64,000 bases of DNA from Siphlonurus alternatus (taxonomy: Eukaryota > Arthropoda > Insecta > Ephemeroptera > Siphlonuridae). Both the position numbers and the translations under genes were made by a program. This document shows, piece after piece, positions 11,632-25,519 of the stretch; within the stretch, counting starts at the first letter, position 1; each line of letters opens with the position of its first letter. Below the pieces are notes generated by a model. That model did no database searches, was not told where the DNA came from, and saw only the letters and a list, made by a program, of their open reading frames with translations. The stretch lies in assembly GCA_949825025.1 (NCBI GenBank), contig OX463778.1:54066364-54130363 (forward strand), in the 5' to 3' direction.

Positions 11632-11696
11632 TGACCTTGGGTAAGGTCAGTGCTTCATGTCAACAGTCGATAACGAGTGACGTCACTGGAGCACAA
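11632..11696. promoter_or_regulatory. Nuclear-receptor-like everted repeat plus CRE
   Basis: TGACCT at 11632-11637 and AGGTCA at 11644-11649 form an everted repeat with a 6-base spacer. Thirty bases on is a perfect CRE, TGACGTCA, at 11678-11685, in the word TGACGTCACTGGAGCAC. That same 17-mer recurs at 56343-56359 beside another AGGTCA pair. The arrangement suggests a composite regulatory module or a shared dispersed sequence. Confidence 0.4.
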
Positions 11697-12061
11697 TGAG
11701 GGCACAATTAGAGGGAAAAAAAAAACGCACAACAATGTTTATTATAAAGGTTGTTGACCTTCTGTGTGTAGCTTCCATGCGCTTACTCAACCTAATTTTT
11801 TTTTAGTAAATTAAATCCGATGAGTCAGCGTTTACTCATGAAAAAATTCAATGCTTTACTTATACTAATGTTTGTAAAAAAAAAGTAAAGTCAATTTATT
11901 TCATTATTTACTTTTTTTGCTTGTTGTTCATCATTAATTTACGTTACAAAATCATAATCTAAAAAGACGATCTTTTTACTTTAAAAACTCGTGAAAACTT
12001 AATTCTAGTCTTTTATTTGATTGGCTGTTTTATCAATTTTCCTCGAGATTATTTCTTGTTA

Positions 12062-12271
12062 AGGTGGATTTTCATGAGCGGCAACGACGACGCGGCGCGA
12101 TTTGGCGTAAAAGCTGGGAAATCGTATTCGGCGGCGAATTCGCCGGTAATCGCGTTAATTACGATGCTCTTTTTCTTTTAATCGCCCAATATGGCCGCCA
12201 ATGGATGTTATAGCAAGTGCGCATTATTCGCGTCGCGCCGCGAGCTAGAAACCGCCCATGAAAATCCACCT
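12062..12271. mobile_element. MITE with AGGTGGATTTTCATG termini, TTA duplication
   Basis: AGGTGGATTTTCATG at the left end and CATGAAAATCCACCT at the right end are perfect reverse complements. TTA flanks both ends (12059-12061, 12272-12274). The 210 bp interior is CpG-rich and non-coding. A three-base TTA duplication is characteristic of PIF/Harbinger elements, so this is called a Harbinger-like MITE. Confidence 0.8.
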
Positions 12272-12760
12272 TTAAAGTGTTGGCTTTTGAGCCCTCTGGA
12301 GTAAAGATTGTTAAAATTCTGGTTCAAATTTCATAGAAATGTTACGCACACCTTCAAATTTATACGTATTTGAGTTTTATATATAATATACATATTTCAC
12401 TTCGAATGTTAGTAAAATAGTAGAACTTAATGAACAGAATCAGTTGAAAATTATGTACTGCTGCAGTTGCTATGCGTATTAAATATTTAAATATACGAGT
12501 ATAATATATCATTTTATATTCATATGTAATGAAATTGCTATTTAAAAAAATAAAAACGAGCCATGATTTAAAATACCGTTATAAAAGAAGATACATGAAT
12601 ATTATTATAATATATTGGAGTTACAATAGAATGCGACTTCAATAAACAATATTTGTACATAAAAATCAGTTATGTTTATTTTAAACTGAATCTAGTTGGA
12701 AACAGCTTCCTGCGCATGAAAGGTGCGGTCCGAGGTCCGGGAAGTGATATTTGCGCTCGG

Positions 12761-12773
12761 AGGTCAGAGGTCA
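12761..12773 (+). promoter_or_regulatory. DR1 element AGGTCAgAGGTCA
   Basis: Two perfect AGGTCA half sites lie in tandem with one base between them, the layout bound by RXR/HNF4-type nuclear receptors. They sit in a GC-rich island (12710-12850) that carries another AGGTCA at about 12811. Function is inferred from the motif alone. Confidence 0.4.
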
Positions 12774-12887
12774 CGCGAATATCATCGTCACGTCCGCCTC
12801 TCACAACAACAGAGGTCACGTGTCAACATTTAACATCGGAGCCCAAGTGGAGAACCTTCTTTTTTTTGGGATACAGGACATCCAGTT

Positions 12888-13082
12888 ATGTATTGTCAAT
12901 TTTTTTAGATTTTTTTAACACCCTTAAAATTGTGCTGCAAAGCAATGTGACGTCATAGTCAAGCAAATATTTAACACGCAAGCATAAGGTAATACATTGA
13001 ATGACTATGACGTCACATCATTCTGCAGCACGATTTTAAGGGTGTTGAATGGTTAAAAAAAATATTGACAATATTACATGAT
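12888..13082. mobile_element. Foldback element carrying two CRE octamers (copy 1)
   Basis: A near-palindrome of about 195 bp. The arm AACACCCTTAAAATTGTGCTG (12917-12937) is mirrored by CAGCACGATTTTAAGGGTGTT on the right. TGACGTCATAGTC (12948-12960) is mirrored by GACTATGACGTCA (13003-13015), so each arm holds a CRE. Sequence outside the arms (GTTATGTATTGTCAATTTTT) is mirrored too. Related copies lie at 48637 and 51440. It is non-coding and probably a non-autonomous DNA transposon. Confidence 0.75.
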
Positions 13083-13237
13083 TTTACAATGTTAATCATA
13101 TACAGCAATCCTCGCCAGACGCACGTAGTTCCAGCAGTTACCACCAGGTTCGCACTAACTTTATGAAAGCCCTAGATAACGTGTGTATTTCGTGAACTCA
13201 TCATACCATAGCGTATAACAAACTCATCTAGTTTAAT

Positions 13238-13328
13238 TGAGACTGAGGGAACCGTGGAAACTTCAGTCAAAATGGTCGCTACAGATTTTTGTCAATAAAA
13301 AGTGCAATGATCCAAATATAGTGGAAAA
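13238..13328 (-). mobile_element. SINE fragment (5S-headed family), copy A
   Basis: ACTGAGGGAACCGTGGAAAC, CAGTCAAAATGG and a following AAGTGCAATGATCC match the body of the full copies at 33720 and 57717. Neither the 5S-like end nor the opposite end is present. Orientation follows the complete copies, whose 5S-like head reads on the minus strand. Confidence 0.7.
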
Positions 13329-14658
13329 TATTAATGATTCATGTTGAGAGGAGCTTGATTTTAAAATTTACTATCCTATACTGATGCACAACGTTAATAC
13401 ATCATGGTCTGAGTGAGAACGTTGTCACGCCGTCTCTGGAGGCGTGGGGAACTAACGAACCTGCTTGGTGCTCTTCTTCGCTTGCTAGAAATTGGAAGTC
13501 TCTGTCTCTTGAACAATCATGGATGGATAAAGTTTATAGGGTGTATAAATCTAAATGAAAATTATATTGGTGGTGTTTTCAGTGAATGTGTTTTAAAGAG
13601 AGTGTATGAGATTTAAATAATAATAAAAATTATTTTAAATTAGAAATAATTTCAAAAACAACTATATAACAATAAAAAGCATGCTTTTAAAACTTGCTAT
13701 TTCACACCTGAGCTTACGTTTCAATTTTATCGGAGTTTATTGAACTTTTCCAAACAAAAGATTTATTTTAATAATATGAAGGTAGGTTGAGTGCATTAGT
13801 ATAAGGAAAAAGAAATATTAACACGGTAAAAGTTGTTTTATAAATATATTTTTTTAAAGTTTTCTGTAATCTCAGTATAAAGTGAAATAATCTGCAGTGA
13901 GGTGCTTCATTATAATTTCACTTCTTCAAGATATACTGACCACAAGTTTAAATATATAGGACAAGTAGAATCTTTGACGACAACTTGTTGTCACCTTTTA
14001 GCGTAAAGAACCGAGCGTACTTACAGAATTACTTACTACCATAATACATGCTACTTGTCTCAGCACATAAATTTATTAAGTGCAGTTATTTATAACATGA
14101 AAAAGAAAAAATACATTTAAAGTTTTTTACTCTTTTGATCTTTTGCGACATTAAATGTGTGAGAAATTATGTTTTTACAAAAAAAAAAAAATAATAATAA
14201 TAATAATAAAAGAGAATTTAAATATTTTTTCTTGAAGATAAAAAATAGAAAGGTCATAATTCAAGGCTATAAAAAGAGATAAAACTGTGATAGATTTCTA
14301 CTATGAATAGTGCAGTTATCTTATATGCATTTTAGAATATTTGTTTATAAAACGATTCTGCTTGAATTAAGAGACCTGAAAATACAAAATATTTATTCAA
14401 ACGATGCATCATTTTTCTAACTGTATGAATTAATTGATGTCAAACATTTTAGATAAACATTGTTTACTATCAACGACTATAGCTTAAAACCATTCACAAT
14501 AGGATTCTTAAGTTTCTTTTAGGGATATGTTATTAGTTGCAAGTCAGATAACTGCATAATAATAATTCATAATAATATGACTCTTATGCTCATGGTATTT
14601 AAGGTTCATTTTTCTATAAAAAAAAATTGTGTGGACATAAATTAGTCCCCAGACAAAT
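13329..14658. other. Non-coding stretch
   Basis: A GC-richer patch at 13410-13500 (cacgccgtctctggaggcgtgg) has no recognisable identity. The remainder is AT-rich, with an A tract and ATA repeats at 14178-14210. Confidence 0.5.
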
Positions 14659-14857
14659 ACACCTCTGGACATCACGAACGTTACTCCTGCCTCACTTGCT
14701 GCAGCTTCAATAGACACAGATGCAGATTTGTAGTTTTGGGAGATGTAAGAAGAACATCCAGTCTATAAATATTAAAATAGTTCTGGTTTACCACGCTTCC
14801 ATAGACTGCGTGGTAACGTCCACAAACAAAGCAAAGTTCGTGGTGTCCCGAGGTGCA
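14659..14857. mobile_element. Inverted-repeat element with CACCTCTGGACATCACGAAC end
   Basis: CACCTCTGGACATCACGAAC at the left is matched imperfectly by GTTCGTGGTGTCCCGAGGTG at the right (about 20 bp with three mismatches). A diverged right half of the same family occurs at 45437-45500. About 200 bp and non-coding. The superfamily is not determined. Confidence 0.6.
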
Positions 14858-16865
14858 CAGTAATATGATGGTCTTTGAGTACGATAATTCTATCCTCTGA
14901 AGAGGGGATAGAACCTTATGGTAAGTCTGGAATATTCAATACATTTTGATCTCTAAAATAATTTGTCATCGGGTCTTTGTCATTGTGAATGATGCTGCGT
15001 TTTCTTGACATCACGGAGTATTGTTTGACTTGATAATGGAAGCTAATCACATTACAATTACATCAGATAACATTTTAATAAACCGTGTAATAGCAATATT
15101 TCAATGTAAAAAATTAGTTATGGTGTTTACCGTTATATTGAATTGAAATAAATTATTGAAAATAAATTTATATTTCCTTGTATCAGAGAGGTATGCTCTC
15201 TGTCCATAAACTCGCCCACTCTCGATCGACCTTATGGACACAAGGAAATCAAGGGCAGAATTAAAGATTATTTGACTATTTAGCATCATGCACTCCTTGC
15301 AAAATTGCAAAATGAATGTTGTTTTCACTAAAAAAATCTACTTCGGGAATAACATGAAAGATGCTTCTTTTGTGATCAACACCAAATATAAAAAAACTAA
15401 GTTCCCATTTGTAAAGAAATTATATTGAGTATAAGAATCTAATTTTTAATGCTACAATTAATTTCCTAAAATGAAATTTTTCCTCCCTTTCCTTGATTGA
15501 CCTCTTTGTTGATTTTGAGCTAAAGAATTATATAATTTAATTTTTTATTTATTGATTATCTAACTACTATATATGACTCGATGATATCAATAATACATAT
15601 AAGACTATTATTTTAATTAAAACAAAGCCACTAAAGGTTTTTGAGTACGCATGCAGATAATCCAATTAAAAATCATTCAAACTATCTTGGACACCTCCAG
15701 TTTGTGCTGATTAAGAGAAGTACAAATAGGTCCCGAGAAGTAGTGTAGTAAAATGTGAGGTTAAAATGCCCACGATAAAAAAATGTGATTTTTTTTTTTA
15801 GTAGTTAAGCACTGACAGATGAACGTGCTGCAGTTTGAAGTATTTGCATAGCAACACAGGAATTTCTTGAGGAAACTTTGAAGAGAAGAATCGCGAGGAG
15901 TCTTCGAGTTAACCCTAGGTCAAAAATGCTTTGCCCGTTAACACTTCACATAGCTACCTCTGCACTAACTTGATGTAGAAAAAATATTTATCTCATAAAA
16001 TTTTAAAAAAATACATTTTATAGAACTACTCGAGATGTATTTTATTACATTTAATTTTATCAAATAACCAGTTTTTAAAGATAAAAATTTATTTTTTAAA
16101 TAAACATTGAAATACAGTTTTTTAGAACAGTTATAAAACTTACGTTTATCTCAGTACAGAACAACGAAAATGCTTCAATTTTGCAAAATTTTATAATTAA
16201 AAACTATATCTAATTTTTACAATTATATAGATTTGTTTAAAGTTTTATTTGTTCATTATTTGTTTACAGAATCCAGTTTTTTGTTCTTTTAGGCTATGGA
16301 TGTACTCATCATAGATCCCAATAAATATTGTATTTTTGGATTCAATAAAGAAATAAACAAAAAACATAAAATAATAGAAAAAATCCACGTTTCTTTATAC
16401 CTAAAAGTATTAGTTTTATGTTATATTTGTTTGTAGTTAATATTTTACAAAATATGAAAATTGATTTATTAAACTTATAATTAACGTTATTATAAAACGC
16501 ATTTTATTCTTTTGATTTAATTACAAAAATAATTTCCACAAAACATCTCTTACTTCTAAGAAAATTTATCTGAAGATGATAAAAATTACAGCAGTTGATA
16601 TAATTAATTATAAGTTAATTATACATCTGCATAATTAATGACCAGTGTAAAAAGTCAATCAATTTCTTTGTCGGTTCCAATTGCTTCCGCGTGCTCTTGC
16701 TACTGCATCTCATGTGTCTCTTGTGTGCATATGTCTCATGTGTGTGCAGCTGCAAGCTTGATGCACCGACGAAAATAGCGCGGGTGTATATTATACGAGT
16801 GCACTTCACGACATCTTAAACGTTACCTCCAGACTGTTGCTAAACGTTCATAGCAATCAATCATC
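14858..16865. other. AT-rich stretch without genes
   Basis: A small inverted repeat TCTATCCTCTGAAGAGGGGATAGA lies at 14890-14913. Otherwise no foldback, ORF or repeat pair was found. GC-richer words near 16680-16805 (gcatatgtctcatgtgtgtgcag) are not assigned. Confidence 0.5.
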
Positions 16866-16869
16866 TTAA

Positions 16870-17216
16870 GGGTAAGGTAACGTCACCAATGTTAAAAAAA
16901 ATCCCTCACACAAAAATTCTGAAAAAAATTTAAAATGTTCTCCTCTACACCCCCTATCAGTAGGTAAAATATCAGGTATACAAATTCGATCTAGTTTTTG
17001 AGTTATGAATTTTTAAAGTTGACTAATTTAACATGGGATTTCCATTTCTCCATGTTAAAGTAGTCAACTTTAAAAATTCATAACTCAAAAACTAGATCGT
17101 ATTTGTATACCTGATATTTTAGCTACTGATAGGGGGTGTAGAGGAGAACATTTTAAATTTTTTTCAGAATTTTTGTGTGAGGGATTTTTTTTAACATTGG
17201 TGGCGTTACCTTACCC
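16870..17216. mobile_element. Foldback MITE, GGGTAAGGTAACG ends, TTAA flanks (copy 1)
   Basis: The 347 bp element is almost one long hairpin: each half is about 165 bases and the arms match at nearly every position, meeting at about 17030-17055. TTAA flanks both ends (16866-16869, 17217-17220). A second copy at 49419 has the same length and layout. It is non-coding. TTAA targets point to piggyBac-like or related transposases, though a TA target with AGGG termini fits equally. A transcript would form a long double-stranded RNA. Confidence 0.85.
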
Positions 17217-17220
17217 TTAA

Positions 17221-20000
<2,780 letters not shown>

Positions 20001-20009
20001 TTATTTGAC

Positions 20010-20065
20010 TGGAAGTTTTCGGAGCGACGCTCTAAAACGGCGGCCATCTTTGATGACGTCACAAT
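20010..20065. promoter_or_regulatory. CRE with adjacent GCGGCCATCTT motif
   Basis: CGGCGGCCATCTTTGATGACGTCAC combines a YY1-like GCCATCTT with a perfect TGACGTCA (20054-20061). The combination is typical of metazoan core-promoter elements. No transcript could be attached. Confidence 0.35.
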
Positions 20066-20254
20066 TTCGTCTTGGAAAACAGATTTATTTGGGAGGTTTA
20101 CTTTGGTGTCTTGACGATGACTTACCATCGTCGAGGTGAAGTACCTGACACAAGGTCTCTTCTCCTGAGAGCCTTGTAATCCAGTGTTTCTTATTTTAAA
20201 GGCAGTCGGACACCCTAGGGTGTACGGTCAAGTTTCGTATTTTTACTCTTCAGT

Positions 20255-20431
20255 GGAGCTCGCGGCGGGGTAATGGGTAGGGATAAGGTAGGGAACGGAT
20301 AGTGCCCACGGCCTGTTACGCGTCCCAGCTGCGGTAAGACTGAGGGAACCGTGAAAAACCTCAGTCAGGACGGACACCTCTACTTTTTTTCAATGTACCA
20401 AAGTGATGTCCAAATCCTGGGGAATCACACA
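20255..20431 (-). mobile_element. SINE fragment (5S-headed family), copy B
   Basis: Shares GAGCTCGCGGCGGGGTAATG, CGGCCTGTTACGCGTCCCAG, CTGAGGGAACCGTG and AACCTCAGTCAGGACGGACA with copy D (35850). It lacks the 5S-like head. On the minus strand this is the body and 3' part of a 5'-truncated copy, the usual fate of a retroposon. Confidence 0.8.
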
Positions 20432-21595
20432 CAAGTTCCATCTCTGAGGTTAACACGTCAGGATTACGAGAAATTAAATAAAAAAAGAATGTCGAAATTG
20501 CACCTCAAACATCGCTCATTTGAATTAGCTTTAAGAAGCAAGGAATTGTTTTAAATAGCTTCGAAATCTCCATATTTGCTCGGATCATATCTAACCGTGT
20601 AAAACTGTAACTGGCCCATAAGTTGTTGTGTTTTTAATAGCGTTTTCATCTTCTATATAATAGCAACAATTACTGCAACAATGTATCATACCGGTTATTT
20701 TTATGACCTTTTTGTTAAACATAGTTTAATAATAAACGCAAGACTGCGTTACTAAAAATTACTGTATAGTTTTCCCCCACTTTTGTATGCTGTCTAGACT
20801 ATGTAAATTATATATTCGACATTTTATCTCGCCTCTCATCGCTGCATGACCGCAGTAAAAAATTATATTATACCATTATATATTTTTATTTTATGGTTAA
20901 ATTATAAAATATTATAATTTAGAATAAAATTGGTGTATAATCAACGACATTTGTGGATTAAAATATCAACTCGTGTATTTTCTTATAATATTACTCAAAT
21001 AGATAATCATGGCGCCTAGATTTGTGAAATGTTCTGGAAATTATGTCTATGACGTCATTCGCAATCGCTGATAAAATATTACTATGTCCTAATATTAGAT
21101 GGGAGTTCACAAATACTTAATGTAAACAACACATTCTTTATCATCAACATAATTAACTCAATGCTTAGTATTTCACTTCATAAGATGTGCAAAAATGTAT
21201 TAATAAAATTAGCAACTAATGCAATTAAATTTCATAAAGATTGAAATGCAGATCAAAATTTGCAAACTTATTCCAGTTTTGAAAAATATAATGGAGAACT
21301 TGGTCTTTTGTGGGGCAACAATTTTTTTCCAATGTGTTAAAAAATAGCAAGTATAAAACACATTATTTACATTTATTATAAAGTAGAGTCTTAAATGATA
21401 AATTATGGCCAACAATTTGATCAATTAATTGTAGTTGATTGTTTTCCGGAAGTTTTCAAAATTTTATTTTCATTCAATTTTTTATTTTATTCCATAAGTA
21501 TAATACATGAGGTTAATCGATGACGTTTCATGTTTAACATGTCAGTTAAGTCAGCCTCCTTCAAATGAGCCTCCAAATCGATGGTGAATTCAAAC
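20432..21595. other. AT-rich stretch with a single CRE
   Basis: A perfect TGACGTCA lies at 21050-21057 in otherwise AT-rich DNA (near a GGCGCC at 21011). No genes or repeats were recognised. Confidence 0.45.
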
Positions 21596-21599
21596 CAGG

Positions 21600-21896
21600 T
21601 TACAATTCTTCAAATAAGTTCTTCTGATTTATTGTACGTTTGAACTGCAATGGTTTAATTTTATCTTGGCTAAAAAGATTGAAGAAATTTCCTCGTTCCA
21701 AGTTTTGGTGTCCTTTGTACTGAAATTCTAACTGTATTCTTATGGGATATTTAGCCTCCTGGGGTTTAAGCTCCAGTTGACGACAGCATAGCTTGAAGAC
21801 TCTGGGACGTGTGCTTGACTGCAATATATCAGCTGTGGGATTTTCTTGTCGTGTCCAAGAAAGCAATTTGCGGTGATGAGAGCTGGAAGCAAACAA
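21600..21896 (-). other. Unrecognised 98-codon open stretch
   Basis: The first 70 codons from the minus-strand ATG at 21896 have balanced composition (S, H, R, Q, E, L, P) in GC-richer DNA, and the last 28 become AT-driven. This pattern is what a degraded exon or transposon protein remnant would give. No domain is recognised, no paralogous copy occurs in the window, and splice sites could not be fixed. Confidence 0.2.
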
Positions 21897-22380
21897 AAAA
21901 ATGCCCTATATCAAACATTCTGGGAAATGGCTGCAACCCGCATTGCACAGGGGGTGAAAAAGTTGCATACACATCAAGGGGAGGGGTATATTATCCTCAT
22001 TTGATGTAACTTTTTATTTTTGAAATAATTAAAAAAATTAAAGTGTTAATGAAAATTCAATTTCAAATTTATATCATATTATATTATGCTCTTATTAAAA
22101 ATATTTCATCACCAAAATAAAATCGTCAGTGAAATTGTTTCAAATTTGCTTCATTTATTAAATGCAACATTTGTATGTTATAATAATGCTATAAATCTGT
22201 TTTTCTATTTTTTCCACGTATTTAATTAAATAATTGATTGGTTTTATTGAAACATTATACCCTATAATCCCTTTAAAATAATATAAAAAAAAAAGAATTT
22301 TAAATCTTTTTTAAATTAAAAATCTCATAACATTTTTTGTTCAAATACAATGTTACATAAAAATACCACTTAGAAATATA
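21897..22380. other. Non-coding stretch
   Basis: A short GC-richer patch at 21925-21990 (cccgcattgcacagggggtg) is followed by plain AT-rich DNA. Confidence 0.5.
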
Positions 22381-22381
22381 A

Positions 22382-22569
22382 TTAAAAATTCTTGGTGTCT
22401 TTTTCTTGTACGTCATATTTGATTAGAGGGCGTCGCTGCAGTTTAATTAAAGTACCTACTCTGAGCTCTGTGTCGTAGTAATTGAATTCTCCGGTGCAAT
22501 TTGTAGCGACAGACTCGTCGTGACCCATCCGTCTTGTCGCCTGTCCATAAGCCGGCCTGCAAACACGAC
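22382..22569 (-). other. Candidate exon remnant on minus strand
   Basis: On the minus strand an acceptor-like TACATGCAG ends at 22570 and is followed by about 110 bases of GC- and CpG-rich DNA, open in two frames. One of them reads CRPAYGQATRRMGHDESVAT and runs on to a TAA near 22382. A donor-like AGAGTAGGT lies near 22455. The residue mix is protein-like, but I do not recognise the family. Confidence 0.25.
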
Positions 22570-22599
22570 CTGCATGTATGTTAACCAATCACGGCGAAT

Positions 22600-24035
22600 C
22601 AATATGCTAAACTTGTTTTGTTTGTTTGATACTAGTTGTTTGTATTTTAGATCAAAGATTTGTTTTTGTTGTTTCCTTATTTTATTTATTATTTCATCCA
22701 GTGCACACTCATGTACTGATTAGTTAGCCAGGATAAAATAAATGCAATAAACACATAATTACATTAATAAGTTATGACGATGTCAAAATATATAATTTTG
22801 AATATAATAATTTGGAGTTTTGGTGAAATAGATTGAAAAAAAAAAGTTGAAAATTTTCAAATGGTTAAAAAAGCATGTACCAGCTTTATTATTGTATTGT
22901 TTTTTACAAATAATAACAGAACGATTAAAAAATTTAAAATAAAAATATAAATAAATAAATGAGACCGACAGACAGAATAGAACTTTAAAAAAAAAACATT
23001 ATTTCTCTTCTGATAAGACCTTTCTCCTTATCCAAGTACTTTGAAAATGATCGCAAATGTTAAAATTGTGTTGTTGTTTTTTATCTAAAAAAAATTTAAC
23101 ATTGTCACACATCTCTATTATATAACAAAGTTATTTTACATAATAATAATATAATAAAACAATCATTTTGAACAGCTAGATGTGAAAGTTATAATTACTA
23201 AGATCTGCTACTAATATAGTTACTGACGTTGATTCATTTTAATTAAATCTTGGTGCGAACATTAAATTGATTTAAAAGATCAAACAAAATCCTGTTTATT
23301 TTATGTTCTCCAGACCGCACTCGCCCAAGGCCACGGATGCTGCAGTTTGAAAATTGCGATCCTGACATTTCAAACTTTGTAACGTAAAATTATTATGAAC
23401 AGTTCAGAAAATTGCGCTGATAAATAGATAATTTGGTCCACTTTGCAATAATTATGTTATAATGTACAATATTATACAGTTTATATTTAATTATTGTTTA
23501 CTTCAAAACATAATTGTGTTTTTACCTTTTTTTTTTTTTTTTTTTTTTGTAAGTGCAAAATCATTTCTTGTAACTTTATGGAAAATTATAGCTGCACTTT
23601 TAAGAAAATCTTTACAATACATAATTTAGTAAATTATTTGTTGCAAGAGAAAATTTTCTTGAGAACTCTTTATTGTTATTACAAAAGTAACAAACTTTAT
23701 TATCATGTCAATTATTCAATATAAAATTTAAAATGCAAAAGTAATAAACTCATAAGATACCTTTTAAGTTAAGTGCATTGATTGATTGTAATTATTAGTT
23801 TGAGTAAAGAAAAAAAAAATCAGTTTAACAAATTTTATTGATTGGCCAATGTTTCATAGTTTCAAGGTTCTGCACTTGAGTATTATGTAGGTAGTCGTAA
23901 TAATACTTGTGATGGTGTTCAATTTCAGGGCTTCTGTAACAACAATAAATATTTTATTGAGAAAAAACTGACAAATAGTACCATTTATCCGTTTAGTATC
24001 AAAATTTAGCTTTCATATCTGCAAAATTGTTTGCT
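22600..24035. other. AT-rich stretch without genes
   Basis: T tract of 21 bases near 23527-23548, short A tracts, and a small GC-richer patch at 23310-23345 (cagaccgcactcgcccaagg). No repeats or genes were identified. Confidence 0.55.
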
Positions 24036-24085
24036 GTTGTTTTAAATGAAAAGAACATTTTTATGTTCTTTTCATTTAAAACAAC
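24036..24085. other. Perfect 23 bp hairpin, 4-base loop
   Basis: GTTGTTTTAAATGAAAAGAA continues to position 24058. A TTTT loop follows, then the exact reverse complement at 24063-24085. The stem is perfect over 23 bp. The size is smaller than an animal pre-miRNA (usually 55-70 nt), and perfect pairing suggests a recent inverted duplication or a minimal foldback element rather than a miRNA. Confidence 0.8.
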
Positions 24086-24790
24086 TTAAACTTAAACTAA
24101 AACTTTAACTTTACTTTGTAAGAAAATCAAATTTATTTTAAAATACAAAGTAAATTACACACGCTGAAAGAAGTGAATATTCAACGAATTTTTTCTAAAC
24201 AAATGCGACTTCTTTGATGATTTGTTGCGTAATAAATATATAAAATTCTTTGTTGTAAATGAAATGTGTAACAATAGTTTTTAATAGAAATATATAAAAA
24301 AAAATTGAGTAGTAATTGTTGTATTTTTGTTGTTAAAAATGTTTAAAAAAGCTTAGTCTGCTTTATGCATGAAACAACAACAATGAAAGAGAAATATTTT
24401 CAATAATAACAATTCAGAAGTTTGCAATGTGTTTTGATAAAGTCATCCTTACAATAATCGTATAGTCTCAGATACTACCTAATTTTCCATTGTTGAGTCA
24501 TCTATAGAATTGGTTAAAGTGAAGCCAGCCTGGAAATTGCTATTTTTGCATTATTATGTCAGAAAAATACAATCACTGGCTAAACCCAAATTAATTTATT
24601 CATCTAATTCCAATTCCAATAATACATGTATTAATAGCAGTTATAAATAAAGCATTATGCATATAACCGGGCGTCTTTGTTTCAATTATTAAGCAATAAT
24701 AAATTGCAACAATAATAAATAATTTTAATAAACACGTTCAAAAACCAGGTTCATGTTGTACAGTACAGCCAAATAAACCAGCTGAAAAAA
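24086..24790. other. AT-rich stretch without genes
   Basis: No structure beyond short inverted A/T words around the TTTACTTTGTA at 24111-24122, partly mirrored by TACAAAGTAAA at 24145. Confidence 0.5.
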
Positions 24791-24827
24791 AAATGAGCCC
24801 AGCTGTAATGGATTCTCCGCTTTTTCA

Positions 24828-24995
24828 TTTATTTCAGCCCAGTTTAATGCCCTGCCTAAACGACACGTTCGCTGTGATCCCGTCTGTGCCGAATATCGAG
24901 CGGCAGCGTCCTGCTCGCCGGTTTGCGAGTTAGGCAGGTCAGTGACGTGGGGCCACGAAAGGTGCGCAGCCTTGAGCGTTCGTTGTGTAGTATGT
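24828..24995. other. GC-rich island
   Basis: CpG-rich patch (ctgtgccgaatatcgagcgg, tcctgctcgccggtttgcg) immediately left of the long-TIR element at 25009. A minus-strand frame of 92 codons covers it without any recognisable domain. Confidence 0.35.
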
Positions 24996-25008
24996 ACAAC
25001 CAAACGTT

Positions 25009-25278
25009 AGTACCGATCTCAAAATTTTTACTGCAAAAATGAACAGAGGGTGCAAAGTTATGCCACTTTGATTTTTTAAAAGCCAGGAAGAATTACTAAA
25101 AAGTTTTGCTGAGGTCCGGTTTGAACCCACGCTCATTTTGTCCTATAATTTTTATTAAAAGAGGCGTCTGTATCTTTAGTAATTTTTTGAAAATAGTTCC
25201 CGGAGTCTAAAGAAAAATCAGAGTATAGCATATAAATTTGCACCCATCTCTGCAATGAAAATTTTTGAGGTCGATACT
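25009..25278. mobile_element. Long-TIR foldback element (copy 1)
   Basis: The left arm begins AGTACCGATCTCAAAATTTT and continues through ACTGCAAAAATGAACAGAGG to about 25075. The right arm, 25200-25278, is its imperfect reverse complement ending in AAATTTTTGAGGTCGATACT. Arms are about 70 bp with roughly 80% identity. A related copy lies at 26758. The middle has GGTTTGAACCCACGCTC, the reverse of a B-box-like GGTTCAAACC. It is non-coding. Confidence 0.7.
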
Positions 25279-25410
25279 CCATTTGACGATCAAATGTCGC
25301 GCGGTGCTGATGCGAACAAAATGGCAAATATTCTACTCAAGTGTCCCCCATATAATTTTTAAAATAAATTATACAGCTCTTGGTTTGTTAAGCATTGCAT
25401 ATGTACTACA

Positions 25411-25514
25411 CAATACAATTTTGCATATGAATTTTGTCCTTACAAGAAAATATCAACTTAATATAAACAAATAATGTTGATGTTTTTCTTGTATAAAGAA
25501 AAATTGTATACAAT
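25411..25514. mobile_element. TACAAGAAAA foldback element (copy 1)
   Basis: An imperfect hairpin of about 100 bases. CAATACAATTTTGCATATGA and CCTTACAAGAAAATATCAAC on the left pair with GTTGATGTTTTTCTTGTATA and AAAAATTGTATACAATAATTG on the right. Copies with the same TACAAGAAAA core lie at 40272 and 59105. Confidence 0.6.
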
Positions 25515-25519
25515 AATTG

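Noticed and set aside
24036..24085. microRNA precursor
   Set aside because: Total length of 50 bases with a perfect stem and 4-base loop does not fit animal pre-miRNA geometry.
25105..25135. B-box-like GGTTCAAACC (minus strand), possible tRNA
   Set aside because: No A box, acceptor stem or anticodon arm can be built around it; it lies inside a foldback element.
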